This document shows positions 1 through 9,183 of a DNA stretch of 64,000 nt, piece after piece. Every line of letters begins with the position of its first letter. The stretch's first letter is position 1. Made by a program: the position numbers and the translations under genes. The stretch is taken from NCBI GenBank assembly GCA_016699165.1, contig CP064963.1:1364001-1428000 (forward strand). Reading direction: 5' to 3'. The notes under the pieces were generated by a model. The model worked only from the letters and a program-made list of their open reading frames with translations, did not search any database and had not been told where the DNA came from. This stretch comes from Candidatus Melainabacteria bacterium. Lineage in GTDB: Bacteria; Cyanobacteriota; Vampirovibrionia; Obscuribacterales; Obscuribacteraceae.

Positions 1-806
1 AAATTCTTTTTGTTCATGCCACTGGCTTCCACGCTCGAGTATGGGATCAGGTCGCAAAATTATTGCCGAATTTTGACTGCTGGGCTATTGATATGCGCGG
101 TCACGGCTTGAGCAGCAAACCACAGCCTCCGTATATTTGGAGTGATTTTGGACAAGACATAATTTCAATTGCTCAAAATCTCAACTTGCAATTCGATCTA
201 GGCATTGGACACTCGATGGGCGGTCACAGCCTGTGCAGCGCGGCTTCAATCGAACCTATTTTTAAATCTCTACTATTAATAGATCCAATTATTGTACAAA
301 AAGAGATTTATGGCACAATCGACCTCAAAGACCCGCATCCTGTGCTAAAGCGACGCAACGATTGGAAATCGCCCCAAGAAATGTTTGATGCCTTACAAAA
401 GAAGAAGCCCTTCCACACCTGGAATAAAGAAGTTTTGATGGATTATTGTTTTCACGGTTTGCTTGCCAGAGCAGACGAAGAATCTTCAAATGAGCCTGAC
501 AAATCAATGCTTCTAGCCTGTCCGCCAGCTGTAGAAGGTTCAATTTACAATAATTCGCTGTCTAATGAGGCAAATCCCTACTCTTATATAGGCAAAATTG
601 ACATACCTGTTCGCATTCTGCACGCCCCACCCGACCCAGAGCGAAAAATTGAAGCGATGGTTCCCTACAATTTAGGCGTGGATTTCCCTCAAGGAGAAGA
701 CGTGATGTGCTCTGAGCTTACTCATTTCATTGCGATGGAAGCACCAGAACTGGTGGCGGATCATGCAAGAGCTATGCTCTATTCTCTTTTAAATCACGGG
801 TTCTAA
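1..806 (+). CDS. Alpha/beta hydrolase, 5' end missing
   Basis: The reading frame is open from base 3, so the gene begins upstream of the window; the first visible residues (ILFVHATGFHARVWDQ) are the usual oxyanion-hole region of the fold, preceding DMRGHG. The nucleophile elbow is GHSMGG, a late acidic stretch is HAPPDPE, and the probable catalytic histidine lies in ELTHFIAMEAPE near the C-terminus. The family covers esterases, lipases and haloperoxidase-like enzymes; the substrate cannot be told from the sequence. There is no visible signal peptide in what is present. It ends 75 bases before the next gene. Confidence 0.9.
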   Translation, partial: ILFVHATGFHARVWDQVAKLLPNFDCWAIDMRGHGLSSKPQPPYIWSDFGQDIISIAQNLNLQFDLGIGHSMGGHSLCSAASIEPIFKSLLLIDPIIVQKEIYGTIDLKDPHPVLKRRNDWKSPQEMFDALQKKKPFHTWNKEVLMDYCFHGLLARADEESSNEPDKSMLLACPPAVEGSIYNNSLSNEANPYSYIGKIDIPVRILHAPPDPERKIEAMVPYNLGVDFPQGEDVMCSELTHFIAMEAPELVADHARAMLYSLLNHGF

Positions 807-881
807 ACGACCCGGCATCGCTCATAAATCCTTTGCTATGTAGTGCATAGGAAGCAAGAACGATCGAGCGAGGTGGGTCTT

Positions 882-1400
882 ATGCGTAAGACACTGTTAT
901 TTTTGGCTGTGACACAACTACTAGTAAGCGCCCCCGCAATGGCGCAAGAAAAGTCTCTACTCTACGGAAATGTAGAATTGCAAGACAACGAACCAGCCGC
1001 GATGCCAGTTCTATTGAAGCAAGAGGCTCAATTAGATTTAGCCCAGGCCGAAGATGCCGGAAAACCAGCTTGGATAGATGGTTCTGTTTATTCCAATACA
1101 AAAATGAAATTGAAAGTATGGAAGCGCATGTTTGCAGGCATAGTGAAAGCCGATTTACCCGCCAATATTAGCAGCCAGCTCACTATCAAAGATAAAGTCT
1201 TATCTTTCTGGAAAGGCTCTATTCCTAAGTATCCATGCAAAGTGACTTGCAAACCATTTGGTCCGAGGGGCAATTACAAATTTTATGCCTCAGGCAACGG
1301 TCCTCGCGGTTATCTAGAAAATACTGGACGCGACGAAAATGGTTTCGCCACTTACAAATATTGGTTCGAATATCCACAATATATTTCGAAAACTCTTTAG
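882..1400 (+). CDS. Secreted protein of unknown function
   Basis: A 172-residue protein with a Sec signal peptide at residues 1-21 (basic start MRK, hydrophobic core, cleavage after AMA). I chose ATG 882 rather than the upstream in-frame GTG at 843, because the signal peptide begins there and AGGTGG sits about 6 bases upstream. The mature part has an acidic Q/A-rich segment, then a basic segment with a Cys pair (KYPCKVTCKPFG) that could form a disulfide. I do not recognise a family. It converges with the exopolyphosphatase gene, with one base between the two stops. Confidence 0.75.
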   Translation: MRKTLLFLAVTQLLVSAPAMAQEKSLLYGNVELQDNEPAAMPVLLKQEAQLDLAQAEDAGKPAWIDGSVYSNTKMKLKVWKRMFAGIVKADLPANISSQLTIKDKVLSFWKGSIPKYPCKVTCKPFGPRGNYKFYASGNGPRGYLENTGRDENGFATYKYWFEYPQYISKTL

Positions 1401-1401
1401 T

Positions 1402-3075
1402 TTAAGTCCTGGCGCGAGCAGTTGATTTTAGCTTTTGCTTTGCTTCAACCAATAAGTCTAAATTGACTTCAAATACTTCTTCAAAGAAGTCTTTCTTTTC
1501 GCCAAGGGCCCAGGATTCAGCCAAACAATTAGTGCCGTCTTTCAATTGAGGAACTAAAGATACAGTGGTTATTTGTCCGGCTTTCGCTTTTTTAAACGAA
1601 CTCATTGCCACTTGAACATCTTCAATCACGCCTCGGTGACTTCGGTCTAGCGCTTCTGAAATGCGCAAAATCGCAGCAAGTGGCTTCACTATATTTTTGT
1701 CTGATTCATCTAAGCGATACCATGCTTCATGTTCCACGCTTGGAAAAGTCCCTCGGTGATAACGCGCAATTGAGGCTATGATGCCGACTTCTTCTTCTGA
1801 GTGACCCAAAAGTCCACTGTGCAAAATCAAATAGTAGCTATGCTTGTGGTGACCTTTTCTTGAGATGAAAGTGCCTATGTCGTGCAGCATTGCAGCAGAC
1901 CACAACAGATGTTCGCTGTCATCGGGCAAGTCGTGCAAAATTTCTTTAGTCTGTCTAAAAATAGAACATGCCAGTTTAGCTACGTGCACTGCGTGTTCGA
2001 CATTGGTGTTATATCGCTCAAGCATTTCCAAAACGCTCTTAGCGCGCGGGTCTTTGTGACTCTTCATGTCTTTGTGAATCAAATCTGCTTGCAAAAGCTG
2101 ATCCACTGCAACACCTTCGCGCAATGCAGCGGTGCACACAGTCAACTCAGATGCACCAAGCGAGCGCATTGTCTCAAGCAAGACGATAGCACCGGCAAGA
2201 ATCGTCTGACCGCGATCTGTGCTTATGCCTTTTATGCGTACGCCATCTAAAGCGCGCTCTTCGATATAGTCGACTAAATCTTCTAAACGCTCAAGCGGCA
2301 AAACCCAACCATCTAACGATTCACCTGCTCGACCCATTTGAACACGATCTAGCTTTGCAAGCGCCTGCACTGTGCCAGAGGTGCCGATCAAATTCTTGTA
2401 TCCGCCTGAGGCTTTAATAGCGACAGCTGCTGGTCTTAACATTCCTCGCACTTCGTCGTGCAAGTCTGTCAGTGCTTCTTTGGTTACACGTTCTTTGGGA
2501 AAGAAGCGCTGGGTGAGTCGTGCTGCGCCTAACTTATAAGAGTCGGAAAAATAACAGTTCTCTCTATCAGCTGCAATAATTTCGGTGCTGCCTCCACCAA
2601 TATCGACGATGGCGAAGCGCCCCGTCAACTGCGGCATACTAAATACGACACCAAGATAAATTAGTCTTGCTTCTTCTTTGCCAGATATGACGCGGATGTT
2701 CAAACTCAATTCGTCGCCCAGTTCAGATATGACTGCATGACCATTCTTAGATTCGCGCACAGCAGAAGTTGCAACGGCAGTAACTGATTCTGCACCTTTC
2801 TCATGGGCATGCTTGAGCATGGTTTTCAAAATCTCGCGAGCAGAGTTTTGCGCCGCTTCGTCTATATAATGATTTGTCAGAGCCTGCCTGAAAAATGGCG
2901 CTACGTCTTTTACGCGACTGATGATTTCAAAATCGTCCGACTTAGGCTCAGAGCGACAAACTATCATGTGAAAAGAATTGGTTCCAATGTCGATACATGC
3001 TAGTACCGGGCTTTTCTTTTGTCCGCCGAGCTTTGCTTTCTTAGCTTTAACTGGACCGTTTGTCGATTTAGCCAT
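1402..3075 (-). CDS. ppx: Exopolyphosphatase, Ppx/GppA family with HD domain
   Basis: This 557-residue enzyme should hydrolyse terminal phosphates of polyphosphate and/or pppGpp. The ASKHA-fold phosphate-binding motifs are visible: CIDIGTNSFHMIV near residues 27-39 and AIVDIGGGSTEII near 155-167, then GTSGT. The C-terminal third carries an HD-type domain (AAMLHDIG near residue 397), as in long Ppx proteins. It is the last gene of the minus-strand operon, with 3 bases to hemY upstream. The heme-gene context is not functionally obvious. Confidence in the family is high; Ppx versus GppA activity cannot be separated here. Confidence 0.93.
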   Translation of the reverse strand: MAKSTNGPVKAKKAKLGGQKKSPVLACIDIGTNSFHMIVCRSEPKSDDFEIISRVKDVAPFFRQALTNHYIDEAAQNSAREILKTMLKHAHEKGAESVTAVATSAVRESKNGHAVISELGDELSLNIRVISGKEEARLIYLGVVFSMPQLTGRFAIVDIGGGSTEIIAADRENCYFSDSYKLGAARLTQRFFPKERVTKEALTDLHDEVRGMLRPAAVAIKASGGYKNLIGTSGTVQALAKLDRVQMGRAGESLDGWVLPLERLEDLVDYIEERALDGVRIKGISTDRGQTILAGAIVLLETMRSLGASELTVCTAALREGVAVDQLLQADLIHKDMKSHKDPRAKSVLEMLERYNTNVEHAVHVAKLACSIFRQTKEILHDLPDDSEHLLWSAAMLHDIGTFISRKGHHKHSYYLILHSGLLGHSEEEVGIIASIARYHRGTFPSVEHEAWYRLDESDKNIVKPLAAILRISEALDRSHRGVIEDVQVAMSSFKKAKAGQITTVSLVPQLKDGTNCLAESWALGEKKDFFEEVFEVNLDLLVEAKQKLKSTARART

Positions 3076-3078
3076 AAT

Positions 3079-4536
3079 TCAGTCGATTACCTGAGCTGTC
3101 TTTTGCACTTTTAAAAACTGAGCGACATTCATTGCTGTTTCACTTGCTAGTTGCACGCATTTTGGAATGCCTACTCCGCTAATGAAATTGCCGGTTATAA
3201 AAATTCCCGGAAAGTCCTCCAGACGCTTTGTTATGGTCTTTATTCGATCTTGGTGTCCAATTGTATACTGCGGCATAGCATCTTGCCAACGACTTATCGA
3301 TGTGTAAACCGGCTTATTTTTGATCTTCAAGTAATAATCAAGCTCTTCAAGCACAATTGCGGTAATTTTCTCATCGCTTGCTTGCAATATGCCTTCGTTG
3401 TGCACGCCACCTAAAAACGCACGCAGAATGACCTTTTGCTCTGGACTTCTGTGTTTATATTTGACGCTCAAATAACTACATGCAATGAGCGCCCGCCCGC
3501 TTAATTCTGGAACCACAAAGCCAAAACCATCTAGTTTACTTGGGTCTATATCTGATTTGTCGAAAACCATATTGACCACACACGAAGAAGCGCAGTGAAT
3601 TTCACTTGCTCTTTGGGCAATTGTCGAGTCAAGCTCTGCCATTACTTTTGCAAGAGATGTGGCAGGCAAAGCCAAAATCAAAGCGTCATAAACATTTGAA
3701 TCCTGATTTTGAGTAACTAAACTCCACATGCCACCTGGCTTTTTTTGGACGGAAAGAACCGCATCGTTCATTTTGAAAGTGGGTCCATTCATTTCTAATA
3801 TTTTCTTGCGTAAGGTATCTATTAGAAAAGACATGCCCTTTTCATAACTATAAAAAGCCGAATAACGAGCACCTTTTGTATCCTGGTCGATCGAATTTTG
3901 TCTTTCGGCTAAGGCTTTGATGATACTACCTTTGGTGCGTTCCATAGCGACAAACTCAGGCAAACACGCTTCTGCACTAAGCTTATTTACATCACCTGTG
4001 TATATGCCACCAACCATTGGTTGTACAATTTTATCGAGCATCTCTTTGCCGAATCTGCGCTCTACAAACTGTGCAACAGTTTCTTCTGCTTCACTTTTAC
4101 TTGGTGCAATGTTTTCCTCTTCTAACGCTCTTTTCTTGCCGGCTTCGCTCATAAGCTCGCTTTGCAAAAACGAGTCAATTTGCGAAGGTGCAATCATAAT
4201 GAAACCATCAGGTAGTGGTATCAATTGATTGTCTTTAGCAACGAGCGACTTTCTTTTTTTAGAGTTCGTGGGGATAATGTGCGAATCTATTTCTAGCTCT
4301 TTTGATAATTCAACTACTTCAGGAGTCTTGGTGAAAAACGAGTCGGGACCACATTCAAACCGGCATTCGATACTCTGGTCTTCAATGGTTTTAAATACGC
4401 CACCAAGTTCTCTAGATTCAAACAGATCTATTTTTACTTCAAGATTTTGACTTTGAGCGTTGCGCAATAATTTATAAGCGGCAGTGAGTCCAGATATCCC
4501 ACCACCAACTATTGCAATTCGTTTTAATTCATTCAT
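3079..4536 (-). CDS. hemY: Protoporphyrinogen oxidase, oxygen-dependent type
   Basis: It oxidises protoporphyrinogen IX (or coproporphyrinogen III) with FAD and oxygen, late in heme synthesis. The 485-residue protein begins with a dinucleotide-binding motif (AIVGGGISGLTAAYKL, residues 8-23) followed by a short spacer and an acidic strand end (LFES). The C-terminal FAD-contact region reads GIFITGNFISGVGIPKCV. Length fits the HemY/HemG flavoprotein class. Its ATG overlaps the hemE stop (ATGA at 4533-4536), so the two are translationally coupled. No ferrochelatase is in the window, so the choice between protoporphyrin and coproporphyrin routes stays open. Confidence 0.93.
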   Translation of the reverse strand: MNELKRIAIVGGGISGLTAAYKLLRNAQSQNLEVKIDLFESRELGGVFKTIEDQSIECRFECGPDSFFTKTPEVVELSKELEIDSHIIPTNSKKRKSLVAKDNQLIPLPDGFIMIAPSQIDSFLQSELMSEAGKKRALEEENIAPSKSEAEETVAQFVERRFGKEMLDKIVQPMVGGIYTGDVNKLSAEACLPEFVAMERTKGSIIKALAERQNSIDQDTKGARYSAFYSYEKGMSFLIDTLRKKILEMNGPTFKMNDAVLSVQKKPGGMWSLVTQNQDSNVYDALILALPATSLAKVMAELDSTIAQRASEIHCASSCVVNMVFDKSDIDPSKLDGFGFVVPELSGRALIACSYLSVKYKHRSPEQKVILRAFLGGVHNEGILQASDEKITAIVLEELDYYLKIKNKPVYTSISRWQDAMPQYTIGHQDRIKTITKRLEDFPGIFITGNFISGVGIPKCVQLASETAMNVAQFLKVQKTAQVID

Positions 4537-5600
4537 TTGTTTTTGTAAGACTGAACCACTTCAACCAGATACTTAACGTTATCCACAGGCGTTTGAGGAA
4601 GAATGCCATGACCCAAATTAAAAATGTGTCCTGGACGTCCTTCTGCCTTGTCTAAAATTTCTATTGCTCGTTTTTTGATTGTTTCTTTGTCAGCGAACAA
4701 AGTGACCGGATCTAAATTTCCCTGAATACCTTTGTTGTGACCAATGATATTCCAAGCTGTATCTAAGTCTATACGCCAGTCTACACCAATTGTATGAGCA
4801 TCTAACTCGCGAAATTGATTCAAAAGTCCGTTTGTTTGAGTACCAAAATAGACTATATAAGCATCCTTTGAAATTGAGGCAATCAGTTTTTTCAAGTGAG
4901 GAAGAGCGAATTCTTTAAAATCAGCAGGACTTAATGCTCCTACCCAACTATCAAAAAGCTGGACCACCGAAGCTCCGCTTGCCACTTGCATATTGAGATA
5001 CGAGGCTGTGTGCACCACGAGCTTATCCATCAAGTTGTGCCAGGCATCACTTTGATGATACATAAAGGACTTTGCTTTTTCAAAATTACGACTGCCACCA
5101 CCCTCAATGGCATAGGATGCCACAGTAAATGGTGCTCCGGCAAAGCCTATAACAGGAATACTGGGTCCTAGGTTATGAATAGTATTTTTAATTGACTGAC
5201 CTACATAAGACAATTTTTGCCCAGCGTCGATATCAGGTAAAGCAATTACGTCTTCGGCACTTTTAATTGGCTTTTCTATAACTGGACCTTCACCAGCTTC
5301 AAAGTGCAGTCCCAGATCCAGAGCTTCTAAAATGAGAAGAATGTCAGCAAAAATGATGGCTGCATCCACTTTAAGTGCTTTGGCCGCGTCAGTGGTAACA
5401 GTGGCTGCAAGTTCGGGGTTATGACAAAGCTCTAGAAAGCCCCATTTCTCTTTAAGATCGCGGTATACCTTCATATAACGACCAGCCTGGCGCATCAGCC
5501 AAACAGGAGTCTGCTTGGTCTTTTCGCCAGCCATAGCCTGCAAAAACGGATTTGTTTCAGCCTTATTACCCTTTATTTGGGTATCTTTCAAAGTGGTCAT
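4533..5600 (-). CDS. hemE: Uroporphyrinogen decarboxylase
   Basis: It decarboxylates the four acetate side chains of uroporphyrinogen III to give coproporphyrinogen III. The signature PVWLMRQAGRYM (residues 32-43) holds the substrate-binding arginines, and IIFADILL carries the conserved active-site aspartate. GFAGAPFTVASY and NLGHGILPQTP are further family blocks. Its 355 residues match the family, with a short N-terminal extension of about 15 residues. It lies 4 bases after the membrane spermidine-synthase-like gene and overlaps hemY by 4 bases. Confidence 0.97.
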   Translation of the reverse strand: MTTLKDTQIKGNKAETNPFLQAMAGEKTKQTPVWLMRQAGRYMKVYRDLKEKWGFLELCHNPELAATVTTDAAKALKVDAAIIFADILLILEALDLGLHFEAGEGPVIEKPIKSAEDVIALPDIDAGQKLSYVGQSIKNTIHNLGPSIPVIGFAGAPFTVASYAIEGGGSRNFEKAKSFMYHQSDAWHNLMDKLVVHTASYLNMQVASGASVVQLFDSWVGALSPADFKEFALPHLKKLIASISKDAYIVYFGTQTNGLLNQFRELDAHTIGVDWRIDLDTAWNIIGHNKGIQGNLDPVTLFADKETIKKRAIEILDKAEGRPGHIFNLGHGILPQTPVDNVKYLVEVVQSYKNK

Positions 5601-5604
5601 CGCC

Positions 5605-7752
5605 CTATTTTACAGCTTTTGCGCCCATAGCCGCGTCAGCTTTAAGACAAAGGTAAGAAACTACATAAAGCGCCAGGGAGACCAGAATTATGCCGTTTAT
5701 GCCGGTGTAGCTGGTGAAATATTCAAGCAGCGCTCCAAGCACCCCGCCAAGTAGATTGAAACCTATAGATACAGCTGAATTGTCTGAATTGTCGAGCGAA
5801 CTGCCAAAAATCAAACCAGCCATAAACATTGGAGCCAGTGTGACAATAGTGGATAAACCAAAAGTGAGAAATTCTGGAAGATGACTGTGGATGAGCGATC
5901 CAAACGGGAAGAGATAACTTCCAATTAGTGTCACCATGAGCAATCCATAAAGCAACGATATTCTTGCCCAAAGCCATTTGGAATGATATGCCACAATCAA
6001 ATTGGCTCCAAGCAGCATGAAAAGTACACTTGCAATCACAATGGACGAAGTAACCCAGGTGGTGCCAAACATAAGCGAAAATCTAGCGATTGACTGAAGT
6101 TCGAGCAAAAGAAAAGCACTGCCAAGAAAGAACATCTGCCAGTATTTGCCCCGCGAATTACCAAGCACCACTTTGTGCCCCACAAGCATACTGAGCAAAA
6201 TAATTTCAAGTGTTACGGCTAAATAGCCAATATCAATTCCTTTTTCTTGCCAGTATAAAAATGGCCAGTCATCGGTCAAGATACGCTCAGGTTCAGCTGG
6301 TGGCTTAATCATTGATAGCGGTCCGGGCATCATTTTCGGCATATTGTCTGGCATTTTTTGAATGCCTTTTTTGACATCGTCTGACAAAACGAAAAACACA
6401 TTATGTCCATCAGGCAGGTCGTATGTAAAAGAAAGTGGCTGATAGCCAGCTGCTTTTGCAATGGTCCAGTAGAGTCTATCTGTAAACCACTGTTCTTTGG
6501 CATAGAACGAAATGAAACACATGCCACCAGGTTTTAGAAGTGAAAGAGCATGTTCAATGCTTTCTTTGGTATAGACATAATTATCTAATCTATTGGTCGA
6601 GCTTTGCGATAACACTGTCATGCTGTCTAGAAAAGAAAAACGAACCAGATCGTATTTCTTATTTGTCTGCTCGACAAAGTGTCTTGCATCGTCGCAATAG
6701 ATTTTTACCCTTGGTGAATCATATGGCTTTTCATCGTTATATTGCTTGCCTAGCTTGACTGTTACAGGATCTATTTCAACAGAGTCTATGTTTCCGTTTG
6801 TTTCCTGCACTGCTGCGGTTACGTCATTTCCAAGTCCCGATGCCAAAGTTAAGATGTCCTTGGCGTCTGGCTTAAACAAAAATGGAATTCTATGATTGTC
6901 GAGCGATAGTATGTACTCACGTTTGCCATCTTCGCTCAAAGTTTTGGGATCAAGCTTATTAAACAGACTTTGTTGACCGACTCTGTTTACCAATAATCGC
7001 CAACCGATAAGATTGCCCTTATCACGCATCTCGACAAAGTCTACACGCTCATAAGGGGACCAGAATGTTTTGGTATCAGATTTATCCACTGTCCAAAACC
7101 CGGTCAAAACACAAGCTATAAGTGCCACCAGTGACACAATAGTAGATGGTGAAATCTTACGGATTAAATAAATAGCTAGTATCAAAGCCGGTACCGCAAA
7201 TAAAATACCGGGTCCAATACTTAAAAAAGACAAAATGGCAAAAGCTACAGTGCCGCAAGTAGCACCGGCCAAATTGACCGAGTAACTAGTGATTGGTCGC
7301 AATTCACCAAAGAGCACCCCAAGCCGGCTGCCTATGGCAAGCGATGTAAAAAACGGTCCCACCAGAAGAACTACTACACCGATTAAAAATAATCCTAAAT
7401 AAGATAAGAATTCCGGACTATCAAGACTCTGACTGGCAGACGGAAGACTAATCCAACTATAGACTCGCGGGGAAGGAAATGGTGCGCAGGCGATGTCTGT
7501 AAAACTAATTAGTTTGATAATGGCGCATGTGAGTAATAAAAAAATTGGTGCATATTTAAAAGACTTGTCGCTTGTTTGAGCAAATCCAAGACCTACGCCA
7601 ATATAACAAGCAGCAAGTGGAAAGCTCTTGAGCACGGTGAAAGCACGAATGTCTGCGGACATCCAGCGTATAACTAGTAATTCAAAAAAAAGAGAAGCGA
7701 AACTCAACAAAAAGAGTTCGAGATAGATTTTATTGCGGTGACTAGTTTCCAT
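5605..7752 (-). CDS. Polytopic membrane protein with spermidine-synthase-like domain
   Basis: A 715-residue protein with a multi-span N-terminal membrane block (about residues 8-220), a soluble Rossmann methyltransferase-fold domain (about 280-450), and a second membrane block (about 510-705). The soluble part has the AdoMet-type motif ASGLGNDV near residue 304, VEIDP and YCDDAR, as in aminopropyltransferases. The usual catalytic Asp segment (D-S-x-D-P after a YDVI strand) instead reads YDLVRFSFLDSMTV. It is therefore unlikely to be an ordinary spermidine synthase. The gene overlaps the upstream TPR gene by 11 bases and precedes hemE by 4. Confidence 0.8.
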   Translation of the reverse strand: METSHRNKIYLELFLLSFASLFFELLVIRWMSADIRAFTVLKSFPLAACYIGVGLGFAQTSDKSFKYAPIFLLLTCAIIKLISFTDIACAPFPSPRVYSWISLPSASQSLDSPEFLSYLGLFLIGVVVLLVGPFFTSLAIGSRLGVLFGELRPITSYSVNLAGATCGTVAFAILSFLSIGPGILFAVPALILAIYLIRKISPSTIVSLVALIACVLTGFWTVDKSDTKTFWSPYERVDFVEMRDKGNLIGWRLLVNRVGQQSLFNKLDPKTLSEDGKREYILSLDNHRIPFLFKPDAKDILTLASGLGNDVTAAVQETNGNIDSVEIDPVTVKLGKQYNDEKPYDSPRVKIYCDDARHFVEQTNKKYDLVRFSFLDSMTVLSQSSTNRLDNYVYTKESIEHALSLLKPGGMCFISFYAKEQWFTDRLYWTIAKAAGYQPLSFTYDLPDGHNVFFVLSDDVKKGIQKMPDNMPKMMPGPLSMIKPPAEPERILTDDWPFLYWQEKGIDIGYLAVTLEIILLSMLVGHKVVLGNSRGKYWQMFFLGSAFLLLELQSIARFSLMFGTTWVTSSIVIASVLFMLLGANLIVAYHSKWLWARISLLYGLLMVTLIGSYLFPFGSLIHSHLPEFLTFGLSTIVTLAPMFMAGLIFGSSLDNSDNSAVSIGFNLLGGVLGALLEYFTSYTGINGIILVSLALYVVSYLCLKADAAMGAKAVK

Positions 7753-8434
7753 CGCTTTGTCCTGATTGATCTACTTGCATGTCGGACTGCGTATTATTTT
7801 TTGATTCGCTTATGTGTTCTTCTATTTTTTTGATCTGCAACTCAAGCAGCGAGGCTTCATTGTTGCGATTTTGATTGTTCAAAAAGTTGGCGTATTCTTT
7901 CAGGCTTTCCATATACTGATTGCTTTTAGAACCATATGCGCTTTCATTTGTTTTGGCTGCTTGCTTCAAAATGTATTCGGCTTTGTCTGGTTTGCCGTGC
8001 TTTAAATAGAGCCAGGCTAAATCAGGCAATTGCTTGGCATAGTCCGGGGCACTGCGTCCAACCAGACCTTCCATATTGCGCATAGCAAGCTCGTATACTC
8101 TATCGGACTCGCCGAAGTTATTTTTGTCGTGATATAACCTGGATAATCCAATTAGACAATTGACCACACCGGGATACACATTATTAGAAGATTCAGCAAG
8201 TGCGCATGCTTCTTTCCAGAATTGCTCAGCTTGAGCGATATCACCATCGCTTAGAGCTTTGCGTGCTTTCTGATCAAGTTGATACCAATTGGCATTATTC
8301 AAAGCCGAACTAGCTTTTAGCGCGCCAAAACGTGTTAGCACCGAAGGGTCTTCGTTTTGTGCCCAAGCACAATTATTCTGGCTAAGTAAAAAAATCGAGC
8401 CGCTTAAAAAAATCAGGCTTATTTTTGCTCGCAT
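7742..8434 (-). CDS. Secreted TPR-repeat protein
   Basis: A 230-residue protein with a signal peptide at residues 1-25 (MRAK, hydrophobic core, cleavage after AWA). The rest is helical TPR-type repeats, for example from residue 40 (WYQLDQKARKALSDGDIAQA) and later LAWLYLKHGKPDKAEYILKQ, ending in a polar Gln/Ser/Asn tail. TPR arrays act as protein-binding scaffolds; the partner is unknown. It overlaps the coiled-coil gene by 16 bases and the membrane protein gene by 11, so it is clearly co-translated with them. Confidence 0.85.
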   Translation of the reverse strand: MRAKISLIFLSGSIFLLSQNNCAWAQNEDPSVLTRFGALKASSALNNANWYQLDQKARKALSDGDIAQAEQFWKEACALAESSNNVYPGVVNCLIGLSRLYHDKNNFGESDRVYELAMRNMEGLVGRSAPDYAKQLPDLAWLYLKHGKPDKAEYILKQAAKTNESAYGSKSNQYMESLKEYANFLNNQNRNNEASLLELQIKKIEEHISESKNNTQSDMQVDQSGQSDGN

Positions 8435-9051
8435 ATCCAGAGACTGAACCTACCAAGCCAGTGAGATTTAAGATCGTCCATCCTGGCAGTGGTCATGGTC
8501 AATTCCTCTGATAAACACTCCAGGCTATCTTTCAATTGTACAAGTTCTTCCTCGTACTGTGTTGCCTGGATGCAACGAGCCATCAGTTCTGGAATAATCT
8601 CCATTTGTTCATCTTTTTCGACTAATGCAAGTTCTAGAATTCTCATACGCTCAACAGTCAGACGTAACTCTCTATTGCGACTATCAAGCTGAGCTTCAAG
8701 CAGCTTGGTACGCATCTCAAACTTTAAAAGCATTTCTTCGTCGTCGTCTGGACCAAAAATACTTGGCTTTTGCAATGATGCACTGTTGCCCTTCTCGAAC
8801 AAAGGCACCAGTTTGCCACCACCTGCAGACTCTTTCATTCTGTTAGGGTTAGAAATACTCACTTGAGAGTGACGTTTGAAAACGCGAGGACGCATTTCCT
8901 GTTGCACTGCTTCTTTGATTTCGGTTTCAGCCGGATCGAATACTGAATCGAGCAAACTGTTGAGCAAGTTATCCACTTCCATCCTGGCTTCTTCTTGCTC
9001 GGCCGGAACAGGAGCGAAGTTATGGGCGGCGGCGCCTTGAATATATTCCAT
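8419..9051 (-). CDS. Coiled-coil protein of unknown function
   Basis: This 210-residue acidic protein has no signal peptide or membrane segment. The first half is polar and probably disordered; residues from about 105 to 200 form a long heptad-type helix (EMRTKLLEAQLDSRNRELRL onward). It is the first gene of the six-gene minus-strand operon. GAGAG about 10 bases before the ATG is the probable ribosome site. I do not recognise a family. A scaffold or regulatory role for the membrane partner downstream is only a guess. Confidence 0.7.
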   Translation of the reverse strand: MEYIQGAAAHNFAPVPAEQEEARMEVDNLLNSLLDSVFDPAETEIKEAVQQEMRPRVFKRHSQVSISNPNRMKESAGGGKLVPLFEKGNSASLQKPSIFGPDDDEEMLLKFEMRTKLLEAQLDSRNRELRLTVERMRILELALVEKDEQMEIIPELMARCIQATQYEEELVQLKDSLECLSEELTMTTARMDDLKSHWLGRFSLWICEQK

Positions 9052-9183
9052 GATTTTTGCTCTCTCTATTACTGGACAGTTTAATCTCCAGATGAATAGT
9101 AGCTAACTTTTCGAGCAAAGTACATAGTTTCGCCCGTGATACCAGAGCGATACCACTTTAAGCTCGACTTGCCAAGCGAAAAT

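Noticed and set aside
797..814. Small hairpin CGGGT/ACCCG at the end of the first gene
   Set aside because: Only five pairs with no T-run after it, and it spans the stop codon; not a convincing terminator.
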